From Ralstonia sp. UBA689 (lineage in GTDB: Bacteria > Pseudomonadota > Gammaproteobacteria > Burkholderiales > Burkholderiaceae): a DNA stretch of 64,000 nt. Below the pieces are notes generated by a model. The model made no database searches. It was not told the origin of the DNA and worked only from the letters and a program-made list of their open reading frames with translations. Location: contig NZ_DBMV01000024.1 of assembly GCF_002298975.1 (NCBI RefSeq), positions 155,209 to 219,208 of the forward strand. Direction: 5' to 3'. Both the position numbers and the translations under genes were made by a program. Of the stretch, positions 55,353 through 63,850 are shown one piece after another. The stretch's first letter is position 1. The number at the start of each line of letters is the position of its first letter.

Positions 55353-57718
55353 GATTCCCTTGCCTTGAGCACGGCAACGATATCCAGCCGTCTAATCTTC
55401 AACGCCACGAGCAACCCTGAACACGCGACTGCGCCCGCTGCTACGACAAAGGCGTATGCGAACGTCGATGCGTGAACCACGAGCGGAAGACGGTACAGGT
55501 CGGTTGCAAGCCGCGTGGCGAGAAGGCCGCACACACCGTATCCCAGCAAGAGACCTGCTGGAGACGCAATGGCGGCGAGTACAAACTGCTCTCCAAGCAG
55601 AATCCAGGCAACCTCGCCTTGCGTGAAGCCGAGTACGCGCAGGGATGCCAGTTGCTGAACGCGTTCCGAGTAAGCGATACGCATGCCATTGAACGCGACG
55701 CCAAACGCAATCACACAGGCAAAGGCGAAGTTAATGGATGTGGAGAGGCGAACGCTCTCGTCCATGATCTTGCGAAAACTGTCGATGACAGACTGGCGGA
55801 CTGCCACCGCATTCACAGCGGGCAGGCGTTTGAGCGTTGCATATAGGCGTGTAAGGGCATGCCCATCGACAGACAGCCTCGCTCCCGACCAGTTTCCACT
55901 TTCTCCAAGGAGGTTCGCCAGCGCTTTCTGGTCCATGTAGGCGGCGATGCCGACCAGATCGCCGGAGCGCCCTACCAACGTAACCTGTCTGATTTGACGC
56001 TTTCCCTCCAACACCTCGACCGTGATCTTGTCGCCTGGATGCACGCCAAGAACATCCGCAAGTCGGTCCGAAACCAGCAGGCCATCTGGCGGCACTCGCA
56101 ACGGTCTTCCCTGGTCATCGACCAGCCGGTGCAGACTCGCCGCTTGAGCGACTCCGCTCAGCGAGACTTGGCGAGACCGATACCCCGCGGAAAGCCTGAC
56201 CGGAACATCGCGAAATGCCTCGACCTTCAACACGCCGGGCAAGCGCTCGATTGCGTAGATGGCGCGATGCGATAGCGGTTGAGAGAACGCAACCGTCACA
56301 TCCTGGCGTTCGATTTGCTGAAATTGAATGTCGAACAGGTAGTCGATTGCGTCAAAGAAGAAGCCGCCGACCACAAGAATCGCGCTCGCGCATGCGATGG
56401 CCAGAGCGCCCAGGAGTGACTTGACGGGCTGGCGGGCAATATTGCGCACTATCATTCGCCAGACCACGCTCAACCGTCGATATAGCCCGATCCGTTCTGC
56501 CCAGCCGACCGTAAAGGCCGGCGGCGCAGCGGCGCGAAGCGCGTCAACCGGCATCAGCCTGATTGCCTTTGTCATGCTTGCCAGCGCACCCACAACCGCA
56601 GTCGCGAAGCTCACCAGAAGCGCCCAGACCATGATTGAAGCGTCGGCTCGAAACTCAAGGTGAGCCAAACGATAGTATTTGGCATAGAGGTCAGTCAGGT
56701 ACGTCCCCAACACCATCCCGCCGCCAATGCCAACGGCTGCGCCCGCCGCCGCAACCACGCACGCAAGCTGCAGGTAATGCAGGCCGACCGAGATATCCCC
56801 ATATCCGAATGCCTTCATCAAGCCGATCTGTGTGCGTTGCATGTCAATCAGCCGGCTCAGCACGTTCTGTAGCAGAAACATGGCAACGAGAAAGAAGATG
56901 GCGGGCACGTAGGTGGCCGTCACACGGTTCTGTGCGATCTCGTCGGAGATGAATCGGTTTGACACCTGATTCTCCCGGCCGATTGCGCCGAGCCCGCCGT
57001 ACGGCAGCAACGCGTGATCGACCTGCGCGATCACGTGCGGCGCCGGCACGCTGCCATCGAGAGACAGCGCAAGATCATTGAACGCGCCATCCATGCGGAA
57101 CGCCGCCGACACGGCGTTGGTTCCCATCCAAAGGACGCCGTAATGGCGATTGTCCGGGAAGATGGAACCTGCACCTGCCTCATACACATATTCTGGCGAG
57201 ATGGCGATGCCAACAATGTGCAGGCGCTTCCATCGCCCGTTAAGAATGGCGCTGAAGTGTTTGCCCGGCAGCAGACCGTTGGCATCCGCAAACGCCGCGC
57301 TGACCAGAACCTCGTCGTCTCGACCCGGCGCAACATAGCGGCCGCTTTGCAGATGAAGCAGATTGAGCGTCGGCCAGCCGAGCTCGGGGATCGAAACGAT
57401 ATGCCCCGTGGCGGGTTCAACGAGGCCGGGTATATCGACCGTGACGTCCGACACCACTCGCGCCTCCACACGAGACACGCCCGGTAGCGCGGCGATACGC
57501 GAGGCGGCCTCCAATGGGGCGCGCTTCAAATGCACGAAGAGGTCGGCAAACCGGTACGACGCGTAGTATTCCTGCTGCGCATTGAGCAGCGCCAGGTATG
57601 TGCTGCGCATCGCGACAAACGTGGCGACACCGCATCCGACCACCAATACGGCTGCCACGACCTGCGCGCGCATGCGCCAGAGGTCTCGCCAGAGCAGCCG
57701 GACAAGCGTGCTCACCAT
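55349..57718 (-). CDS. FtsX/MacB-like ABC transporter permease
   Basis: The 789-residue protein has two FtsX-type repeats (helices near 18-38, 265-385, 435-460 and 660-780) with large extracytoplasmic domains (about 40-260 and 465-650). The start at 57718 overlaps the ATPase stop by 7 bp; the frame's upstream extension lies in the ATPase gene. It belongs to the LolC/MacB superfamily, which works by mechanotransmission rather than classical import. Cargo unknown. Confidence 0.88.
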   Translation of the reverse strand: MVSTLVRLLWRDLWRMRAQVVAAVLVVGCGVATFVAMRSTYLALLNAQQEYYASYRFADLFVHLKRAPLEAASRIAALPGVSRVEARVVSDVTVDIPGLVEPATGHIVSIPELGWPTLNLLHLQSGRYVAPGRDDEVLVSAAFADANGLLPGKHFSAILNGRWKRLHIVGIAISPEYVYEAGAGSIFPDNRHYGVLWMGTNAVSAAFRMDGAFNDLALSLDGSVPAPHVIAQVDHALLPYGGLGAIGRENQVSNRFISDEIAQNRVTATYVPAIFFLVAMFLLQNVLSRLIDMQRTQIGLMKAFGYGDISVGLHYLQLACVVAAAGAAVGIGGGMVLGTYLTDLYAKYYRLAHLEFRADASIMVWALLVSFATAVVGALASMTKAIRLMPVDALRAAAPPAFTVGWAERIGLYRRLSVVWRMIVRNIARQPVKSLLGALAIACASAILVVGGFFFDAIDYLFDIQFQQIERQDVTVAFSQPLSHRAIYAIERLPGVLKVEAFRDVPVRLSAGYRSRQVSLSGVAQAASLHRLVDDQGRPLRVPPDGLLVSDRLADVLGVHPGDKITVEVLEGKRQIRQVTLVGRSGDLVGIAAYMDQKALANLLGESGNWSGARLSVDGHALTRLYATLKRLPAVNAVAVRQSVIDSFRKIMDESVRLSTSINFAFACVIAFGVAFNGMRIAYSERVQQLASLRVLGFTQGEVAWILLGEQFVLAAIASPAGLLLGYGVCGLLATRLATDLYRLPLVVHASTFAYAFVVAAGAVACSGLLVALKIRRLDIVAVLKARES

Positions 57719-58416
57719 GCCAGGTCCTGCGCACGGGCACGTTGTGCATTGTGGCGGTGCTCGACAATGGCTCCGCTGCTCATGCGTAAGACACGATCCG
57801 CCATGTCGGCGATCACAGCGTTGTGTGTGACGACGACAATCAGGGTGCCAAACTCGCGGTTCACCTGCTCCAATACCTCGAGCACTAGTCGCCCGGTCCG
57901 GAAATCCAGCGCACCAGTCGGCTCGTCGCACAGCAGGACGTCCGGCCGCTTGGCGACGGCTCGGGCGATTGCAACACGCTGCTGTTCCCCGCCGGACATC
58001 TGCGAGGGAAAGTGGTCGCCCAACGCCCCGATGCCGACCATGCTCAGCGCGGTGTCGGGATCAAGCGGGCGCTCTGCTATGTCTGTCACCAGCGCGATAT
58101 TTTCGCGGGCGGTCAGGCTGGGAATCAGGTTGTAGAACTGAAAGACGAATCCGACGTGTTCGCGCCGGAAACGGGTGAGACCTCGCTCCCCCGCCGCCGA
58201 AAGATCGTGGTCGCGATACACGATGGAACCACTCGTTGGTGTGTCGAGCCCGCCCATCAGGTTGAGCAATGTGGATTTGCCGCTGCCCGAGGCTCCCAGC
58301 AGCACGACGATCTCACCGGAAGCGAGTTCCAAGTCGACCCGATCCAGAGCGCAGACGCTCACGCTCCCCATTGGGTAGACCTTGCTGACTGCTTGAATGG
58401 TAAAGACCGTTTCCAC
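57712..58416 (-). CDS. ABC transporter ATPase (MacB/LolD type)
   Basis: The 234-residue ATPase shows Walker A (G-A-S-G-S-G-K-S-T near 38), Q loop (V-F-Q-F-Y near 91), signature (M-S-G-G-E-Q-Q-R near 138) and Walker B (L-L-C-D-E-P-T-G near 158). The start is likely GTG 58416 (V-E-T-V-F-T-I-Q), the family N-terminus; an ATG 30 codons upstream is also in frame. First gene of the three-gene exporter. Confidence 0.88.
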   Translation of the reverse strand: METVFTIQAVSKVYPMGSVSVCALDRVDLELASGEIVVLLGASGSGKSTLLNLMGGLDTPTSGSIVYRDHDLSAAGERGLTRFRREHVGFVFQFYNLIPSLTARENIALVTDIAERPLDPDTALSMVGIGALGDHFPSQMSGGEQQRVAIARAVAKRPDVLLCDEPTGALDFRTGRLVLEVLEQVNREFGTLIVVVTHNAVIADMADRVLRMSSGAIVEHRHNAQRARAQDLAW

Positions 58417-58899
58417 AACACACCGATCCGCATAGAGAATGCAAGCGCATGTCGGAGCGACGCATTGAGCAATGGTGGGCGCGCTGGAAGAAGCCACAGC
58501 CGACAACTGTGGTCAGCAGCAATCCCTATCTCGTCGCATCTCTCCTGAAGCGAAACATGGGCACGATTTGCTTACTTCCCTGGCATCAGCGCGTCAGTAG
58601 GGCAACCCCTCTTTGATAGGCAGGGAAGGATCCCGCGACCACTCGTTCCACGAACCGAGATTTGTCTCGATGAGTACCACCGGCTTCGTTTCCATCAAAG
58701 CCGCCAAGTCAGTATGGGAAATGAGGACTCTTTCGTGCATGACCGGCCTCGCCGCTTCATGAACAAACGAACACGGGGCGCAAGCGCCTATGCAAAAACT
58801 CTAGGCGAGGTGGGAGCGTCGATGTTGATGTCCATCAATCTCGGGTACGAGAGCCGTCAGTCAGCCTCGCCTTCGCCCCAACTTGTCCATCTCGCCGAC
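58417..58899. other. Gap with a rhodanese remnant
   Basis: 483 bp without an intact gene. It contains the 48-codon rhodanese-like frame (58594-58740, minus). The plus-strand frame at 58714-58971 overlaps it and the end of the next gene and has no family support. Confidence 0.4.
58594..58740 (-). pseudogene. Collapsed rhodanese (sulfurtransferase) remnant
   Basis: The 48-residue frame joins a rhodanese-like start (R-V-L-I-S-H-T-D-L-A-A-L, then P-V-V-L-I-E-T-N) to a rhodanese-like C-terminus (G-S-W-N-E-W-S-R-D-P-S-L-P-I). The core with the catalytic Cys loop is missing, as after an internal in-frame deletion. It lies in a cluster with Blh, BigR and YeeE homologues, where a rhodanese is often present. 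Confidence 0.45.
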
Positions 58900-59427
58900 C
58901 TATTGCGTCATGAGCGCGCCATGATGATGGCGATGCTCCTCGCCAGCCATGGCGTCGTCCCCGTGGTCTGAAATCTGAGCATCGAACCAACTGTGCAGCG
59001 CAGCTACGAGCGACTTGTGTTCGGTACGGTAGGTCAATTCCGCTCCGGCATCGACTTCCCTGTACTGAATTTCGATTTGCCCAGGCTTGGCAGCCTCTAG
59101 CTCGGTCAAGCCGGGCATGGCTGAGCCATGGATATGCGTGGGGCCTGAGAAATCGCCTTTGACGAACTGCGCTTGGATGGCACGCAGATGCTCGCGCACC
59201 AATGCAGTCTGCCGTGCGTCGGCAGGATTCTTGGCAATAACGCGCTGAATGCCACCACTTTGCGTCTTGATGAAAACGTGCGTGGTGTCCTTCAAGTTGA
59301 ACGGCATGACGTCAGCGCTGCGATTGACCACTTCGGCCCGACGCTGGGCATCCGCTGCATGCGTTCCGCTTGTTAAAGCGAAGGTGGCGAGGAGGATCAC
59401 CACGAAAACCTGGTTGAGACTCTTCAT
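58900..59427 (-). CDS. His-rich periplasmic protein, function unknown
   Basis: The 175-residue protein has a signal peptide ending T-H-A-A (about 25), conserved-looking motifs V-M-P-F-N-L-K-D-T-T-H-V-F and H-I-H-G-S-A-M-P-G-L, and a C-terminal H-R-H-H-H. Homologues are, as I recall, often misannotated as aspartate carbamoyltransferase because of a stray match; no such catalytic motifs are present. It may bind metal. GAGG precedes the start. Confidence 0.65.
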   Translation of the reverse strand: MKSLNQVFVVILLATFALTSGTHAADAQRRAEVVNRSADVMPFNLKDTTHVFIKTQSGGIQRVIAKNPADARQTALVREHLRAIQAQFVKGDFSGPTHIHGSAMPGLTELEAAKPGQIEIQYREVDAGAELTYRTEHKSLVAALHSWFDAQISDHGDDAMAGEEHRHHHGALMTQ

Positions 59428-59484
59428 TCTGGTCCTCAGACTGTAGATGTCATGGGTAACAAAAGGGCCGGTAACGACGCTTCA

Positions 59485-60762
59485 TCAGCCCGCCGGGTTC
59501 AAACGCGGATGCGTCTCTTCGCCCCACACGTAGAGCAAGAGCCCCGACAAGAACATGGCGCCGGCAACGAACCAGAACGCGCTTTGAATACTACCGCCCA
59601 GCGCGGCAGCAATGCCTAGCCCAAGTCCGCCAATGCCATAGCCCAGGTCACGCCAGAAGCGATAGATGCCAATGGCCGAGGCTCTCCAGTTCGGATGTGC
59701 AATGTCCGCAACGGCTGCGCTCAGGTTCGGATACAGCATCGCCATCCCGAGCCCAGCGATTGCCGCAGCGATACTCCAAGACGTTGAGCCTGCGGCAAGC
59801 GGCATGAGCGCGACACCACCACCGCAAATCCACATGCCAAGTGTGTTGAGCCGGTGACGGCCCAGTCGGTCCGACAACCTGCCGGTGAAGAACTGCGCAG
59901 CGCCCCACGTGAAGCCGTAGACGCCCGCAATCCAGCCGATGCCTGGCAAGCTCACCCCGTGCTGATGCAGATAGACAGGCCAAAAAGCCCAGACCAAGGC
60001 ATCGACGAATTTCTCGACCATTCCCGCTTGGCAAAGCGCCGCCATTCGCCGGTCCCGCCAGGTCATCAGCGCAAACATCTCTGCGGTGGTCGGCTGGGGG
60101 CCCACCGCCGTGGGATATTTCGGGCGCAGCGCGGGCGCGCCTGGAGTCGCGTGACGCCTCGCTTCATCGTGAGCCCAAGGGAGGGTTTCAGCGATGGACA
60201 GCCAGGCGAGAACCGTAGCCAACCCAATCACCACGCTACCGAACCACAGCAAGCCTTGGCGCGGCCCCAGCATGGAAGCGAGATACCCGGTAAGCACACC
60301 CGCCAGGGCAACACCGACGTAGCCGGAGAACTCATTCAGGCCAATGACCAGTCCGCGCTGGTCCGCACGCGTGATGTCGAGCTTCGCGGTCTGTGTCATA
60401 GACCAGGTCAACCCTTGGTTGATACCCAGCAGGATGGTTGCGAACACAACCCACGACCAGTTGTGCGCGAAGTAGACCAGAGGGGAAATGGGCGCGGCAA
60501 TGAGCCATCCGAATAGCAGGACGCGCTTACGGCCCATCCGCTCGGCCAAGCGCCCTGCGATGAAGTTCATCGCGCCCTTCACAAAGCCGAATGCCACGAC
60601 GAATGCCACCAGCAGCATGAACGACCCACGCGGCACGCCGAACTCGGACTCCGCCAGGGCGGGCACGACGTTGCGCATCATGCCAATGGTCAGGCCGACA
60701 AGCAGCACCTGCAGCAACTGCTGCAGGAACTGACCAAGATTCGCTCTGATGCCGAATTGCAT
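59485..60762 (-). CDS. MFS transporter
   Basis: The 425-residue protein has 12 predicted helices and the family loop G-R-L-A-E-R-M-G-R-K-R between helices 2 and 3, with a repeat copy G-R-L-S-D-R-L-G-R-H-R in the second half. The start at 60762 gives a short cytoplasmic N-terminus. It lies 80 bp downstream of the Blh-like gene in the same direction, so it is probably co-controlled by the BigR-like repressor. The cargo could be a sulfur or other anion; unknown. Confidence 0.85.
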   Translation of the reverse strand: MQFGIRANLGQFLQQLLQVLLVGLTIGMMRNVVPALAESEFGVPRGSFMLLVAFVVAFGFVKGAMNFIAGRLAERMGRKRVLLFGWLIAAPISPLVYFAHNWSWVVFATILLGINQGLTWSMTQTAKLDITRADQRGLVIGLNEFSGYVGVALAGVLTGYLASMLGPRQGLLWFGSVVIGLATVLAWLSIAETLPWAHDEARRHATPGAPALRPKYPTAVGPQPTTAEMFALMTWRDRRMAALCQAGMVEKFVDALVWAFWPVYLHQHGVSLPGIGWIAGVYGFTWGAAQFFTGRLSDRLGRHRLNTLGMWICGGGVALMPLAAGSTSWSIAAAIAGLGMAMLYPNLSAAVADIAHPNWRASAIGIYRFWRDLGYGIGGLGLGIAAALGGSIQSAFWFVAGAMFLSGLLLYVWGEETHPRLNPAG

Positions 60763-60842
60763 GCTTATCTTTGCCCTCTGTGACTCGCGACGCAACCGCT
60801 TCCTCGCCTCCAGACGATTCGGAAAATGGCGCGACGGTCGCC

Positions 60843-61703
60843 CTAGACGGCGTTGAGCGGGATTTTCAGATAGCGCAAACCGTTGTCTTCGGGCGGCGGC
60901 AGCTCGCCAGCTCGGATGTTGATCTGAACCGATGGCAGAATCAGCGTTGGCATCGCCAGGGTCGCGTCACGTGCCTGCCGCATGGCGACAAACTGTTCCT
61001 CCGTCACACCGTCATGTATGTGGATGTTCCGAGTTCGCTGGTCATCCACGGTCGCCTCCCAAGCCGGACCGCGCCCTTCTGGCGGATAGTCGTGACACAT
61101 GAAAAGCCGGGTTTGGCTCGGCAAGTCCAGCAGCTTGCGGATGGAGCGATACAACTCGTGCGCATCGCCACCCGGAAAATCGCAGCGCGCGGTGCCGACG
61201 TCCGGCATGAAGAGCGTGTCTCCAACGAACACGGCATCCCCAATCTGATAGGCCATGTCGGCAGGCGTGTGTCCTGGCACGTGAATCGCCTTGCCGGTCA
61301 AGCCGCCGATGGCGAACGTCTCACCGTCTTCAAACAGGTAGTCGAACTGCGACCCGTCCAGCCGGAACCCAGGTTCGAGATTGAACAGCTTCTTGAACAC
61401 CCCCTGCACGCGGCGGATGTCCTGACCGATGGCGATACGGCCACCCAGATGACGCTTGAGATAGGCGGCGGCGGAAAGATGGTCGGCGTGCGCATGCGTC
61501 TCGAGAATCCATTCAACGCTCAGCTCATGCTCGCGCACGAACGCAACGACTTTGTCCGCACTTGTGGTCGAAGTCCTCCCCGACTTGGGGTCGTAGTCGA
61601 GCACGGAGTCGACGATTGCGCACTCGGAACGCCCCTGCTGGTACACCACGTAGGTCACCGTCCAGGTTGCAGGGTCGAAGAACGGCTGGATGATCGGTTG
61701 CAT
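60843..61703 (-). CDS. blh: Blh-like metallo-beta-lactamase-fold persulfide dioxygenase
   Basis: The 286-residue protein has the T-H-A-H-A-D-H motif (near 58), P-G-H-T-P-A-D (near 145) and V-G-D-T-L-F (near 160) of the glyoxalase II/ETHE1-like branch. Blh proteins of BigR operons oxidise persulfides. The start at 61703 is set by AAGGAG six bases upstream; ATG 61709 would have no space for it. It is divergent from the BigR-like gene across a palindrome. Confidence 0.85.
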   Translation of the reverse strand: MQPIIQPFFDPATWTVTYVVYQQGRSECAIVDSVLDYDPKSGRTSTTSADKVVAFVREHELSVEWILETHAHADHLSAAAYLKRHLGGRIAIGQDIRRVQGVFKKLFNLEPGFRLDGSQFDYLFEDGETFAIGGLTGKAIHVPGHTPADMAYQIGDAVFVGDTLFMPDVGTARCDFPGGDAHELYRSIRKLLDLPSQTRLFMCHDYPPEGRGPAWEATVDDQRTRNIHIHDGVTEEQFVAMRQARDATLAMPTLILPSVQINIRAGELPPPEDNGLRYLKIPLNAV

Positions 61704-61738
61704 GCACATCTCCTTGTATGCGATTCACTCTATTCACA

Positions 61739-61762
61739 ATAGTATATTTTTCAATATACTAT
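61739..61762. promoter_or_regulatory. BigR-type operator
   Basis: ATAGTATATT (61739-61748), TTTC and AATATACTAT (61753-61762) are perfect 10-bp arms in an AT-rich stretch between blh and the ArsR gene. It resembles the AT-rich palindrome bound by BigR in Xylella and Agrobacterium. It should cover the promoters on both strands. Confidence 0.8.
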
Positions 61763-61785
61763 CTTTATGTAAATTGTAGGTGCCC

Positions 61786-62124
61786 ATGGACCAGCCGCAC
61801 GCCATCATCGACCTCACCACCATGCAGGCCGCAGCGACGAATGCCTGCGCCCTGCTCAAGGTGCTTGCCAATCCGGACCGCCTCCTGCTGATGTGCCGCC
61901 TTTCCCAGGGCGAGTTGCCCGTCGGCGAACTGGAGGACCAGCTTGGTATCCGGCAGCCTACGCTGTCGCAGCAGCTTGGCGTTCTGCGTGACAACGGCCT
62001 GGTAACGCCTCGCCGCGAAGGAAAAAGCATCTTCTATTCGGTGGCGAGCACGCAGGCGCTTGCCGTCATGACTGTTCTGTACGAGCAGTTTTGTGCCAAC
62101 ACTGACCAGGAGCCGACATGCTGA
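61786..62124 (+). CDS. bigR: BigR-like ArsR-family repressor
   Basis: The 112-residue winged-helix protein (L-A-N-P-D-R-L-L-L-M-C-R-L, then R-Q-P-T-L-S-Q-Q-L-G-V-L) has Cys37 and Cys103, spaced 66 residues as the redox pair Cys42/Cys108 of BigR. Persulfide oxidation would form a disulfide and release DNA. I chose ATG 61786 over GTG 61780. The gene overlaps the next start. Confidence 0.85.
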   Translation: MDQPHAIIDLTTMQAAATNACALLKVLANPDRLLLMCRLSQGELPVGELEDQLGIRQPTLSQQLGVLRDNGLVTPRREGKSIFYSVASTQALAVMTVLYEQFCANTDQEPTC

Positions 62125-62552
62125 TCGACCTCGCCCACTTCACGCCCGCCCTGTCGCTAGTAGGTGGACTCATTATCGGTGCGGCAGCTGCCGTTCTTGT
62201 GCTGTTCAATGGCCGCATTGCCGGCATCAGCGGCATCCTGGGTGGGCTGCTGAGCCTGCCACGCAACGACATGGCTTGGCGCGTGACCTTCCTAATCGGT
62301 CTGGTCGGCGCCCCTGTCATTGCGAGCCTACTCGGCAGACCAGCGATCGCGGATATCCAGGCAGGCTGGGGCGAGATACTGGTCGCCGGTTTCCTGGTGG
62401 GCCTTGGCACTCGCTACGCCAGCGGCTGCACGAGCGGCCACGGGGTCTGCGGTATCTCGCGCGGCTCGATCCGCTCGCTGGTTGCCACCTTGACCTTCAT
62501 GGCGGCTGGCTTCTTGACCGTCTTCGTGCAACGCCACCTGATTGGAGGCTGA
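62118..62552 (+). CDS. YeeE/YedE-family half-transporter 1
   Basis: The 144-residue membrane protein has four helices and the conserved A-S-G-C-T-S-G-H-G-V-C-G motif (near 99) of the YeeE/TsuA family of thiosulfate and sulfur-compound transporters. It overlaps the ArsR stop by 7 bp, so its translation is coupled to the regulator. Confidence 0.85.
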   Translation: MLIDLAHFTPALSLVGGLIIGAAAAVLVLFNGRIAGISGILGGLLSLPRNDMAWRVTFLIGLVGAPVIASLLGRPAIADIQAGWGEILVAGFLVGLGTRYASGCTSGHGVCGISRGSIRSLVATLTFMAAGFLTVFVQRHLIGG

Positions 62553-62553
62553 A

Positions 62554-62985
62554 ATGACTGCGATTGCCGCATTGCTCGCTGGCTTACTCTTTGGCATCGG
62601 CCTGATGATTTCCGGCATGGCCAATCCAGCCAAGGTACAGGGCTTTCTCGACCTGGCTGGGCGTTGGGATCCGTCTCTGGCCTTCGTGATGACGGGTGCG
62701 ATTGCCGTCGGTTCGCTCGCTTTCCTCATTGCCAAACGTCGCAAGCGCTCGTTCCTGGGCCTGCCTGTGCAGTTGCCCGCCAGCACGGTCGTGACATGGC
62801 GGCTGGTGCTGGGTAGTGCCGCGTTTGGCGTTGGCTGGGGCTTGGCAGGCTTTTGCCCTGGCCCAGCGCTCGTGGCCTTGGGCGCGGGCTACCCTAAAGC
62901 TGCCGGCTTCGTGGCCGCCATGCTCGCAGGCATGGTCGTGTTTGAGCTTATCGAACGGGCGAAAGCCGATATGCAGCGCGCCTAG
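62554..62985 (+). CDS. YeeE/YedE-family half-transporter 2
   Basis: The 143-residue membrane protein has four helices, I-S-G-M-A-N-P-A-K-V near 23 and G-L-A-G-F-C-P-G-P near 102, the second half of the split YeeE fold. GGAGG precedes the ATG at 62554, 1 bp after the first half. The two probably form one channel for sulfur compounds. Confidence 0.85.
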   Translation: MTAIAALLAGLLFGIGLMISGMANPAKVQGFLDLAGRWDPSLAFVMTGAIAVGSLAFLIAKRRKRSFLGLPVQLPASTVVTWRLVLGSAAFGVGWGLAGFCPGPALVALGAGYPKAAGFVAAMLAGMVVFELIERAKADMQRA

Positions 62986-63019
62986 GTTCGCCACGGGCGA
63001 GTCAACGGAACTAGGCGCT

Positions 63020-63121
63020 GTGGTCAGCGTCATCCTGGCGATGATCGGCGCACGCGGCGCCATCCTCACGGTGCCTTTGCTTCTGTTTGTTCTGCACCTG
63101 AACCTTGCTGAGGCGGCACCG
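63020..63121 (+). pseudogene. TauE/SafE-type sulfite exporter, 5' stub
   Basis: Starting at a GTG, 34 codons read V-V-S-V-I-L-A-M-I-G-A-R-G-A-I-L-T-V-P-L and L-L-F-V-L-H-L-N-L-A-E-A. This is the first helix of TauE/SafE exporters (G-x-x-G-A-I-L-T-V-P). The frame then enters IS sequence. A TauE gene often follows the YeeE pair in BigR operons, so it was truncated by the IS. Confidence 0.6.
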
Positions 63122-63487
63122 GTTGCCCAGCGTACCGAACCGGGCGATCAACGCATGTTCCAACGCGCTCGACGCCGTGGTGGCCTTCCCGCTGCGCGAC
63201 AGATGCCAGCCGAGCAACTCCCGCGTGTGGCAGTCGATCACCAGCGCCAGCGTCGCCCAACCGTCTCGTCCTGCCCAGACGCGGCACATATCGGTTGACC
63301 AGCGCTCGTTCGGTGCGGTGGCCACCGATGGCATGGCCTGAACGCGCCGCCAGAAGCCGACCGGGCGTTTGCGAACCTGCCAGCCCATCAGTTGGAAGAT
63401 GCGCTGCACGGTGTTCTTGTTGAACCCCAGCAGATGCACCACCGTCCGGTAGCTGAACGACGGCGACTCCTCAATCATCGCATTGAT
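63122..63487 (-). mobile_element. IS3-family transposase fragment (orfB middle)
   Basis: The minus strand encodes A-M-I-E-E-S-P-S-F-S-Y-R-T-V, Q-V-R-K-R-P-V-G-F and R-W-S-T-D-M-C-R-V-W, a piece of an integrase-type transposase with its first catalytic Asp. It ends R-F-G-T-L-G at the TauE junction and begins where the plus-strand copy's orfB would continue. Both ends of the element are missing here, so it is inactive. Confidence 0.75.
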
Positions 63488-63535
63488 GTAATGACCCAGT
63501 GAAAACCTGCTCACGTCACAATAGGAGAAAAGACG

Positions 63536-63850
63536 ATGAGCACGAAGATGGAAGAAGACATCAAGCGATGGACGGCCAAGCGCAAGAGCGCGCTGGTGCT
63601 GGACATCATTCAGGGCAAGACGACGGTAGCGGAGGCCAGCCTAGCCTACGATCTGTCGCCCTCCGAGGTTGAGGGCTGGGTGGACGATGGCAAACGCGGC
63701 ATGGAGAACGCACTGCGAGCCAACCCGCTGGACCTGAGGGAGCAGTACGAGCGGCAGATCAAGGATCTGCAGGAAGCGTACGGCGAAGCCATGCTGGAGC
63801 TGCGCGCCAGAAAAAAATTGCAGTCCATGCTGGGCGAGGACGACAAATGA
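63536..63850 (+). CDS. IS3-family transposase OrfA
   Basis: The 104-residue protein has a helix-turn-helix (S-A-L-V-L-D-I-I-Q-G-K-T-T-V-A-E-A-S-L-A-Y-D-L) and a C-terminal leucine-zipper-like helix (E-Q-Y-E-R-Q-I-K-D-L-Q-E). AGGAG precedes the ATG. It recognises the element's ends together with OrfB. Confidence 0.88.
   Translation: MSTKMEEDIKRWTAKRKSALVLDIIQGKTTVAEASLAYDLSPSEVEGWVDDGKRGMENALRANPLDLREQYERQIKDLQEAYGEAMLELRARKKLQSMLGEDDK

Noticed and set aside
58714..58971. 85-codon plus-strand frame
   Set aside because: It overlaps the end of the periplasmic protein gene and the rhodanese remnant; no ribosome site or family.
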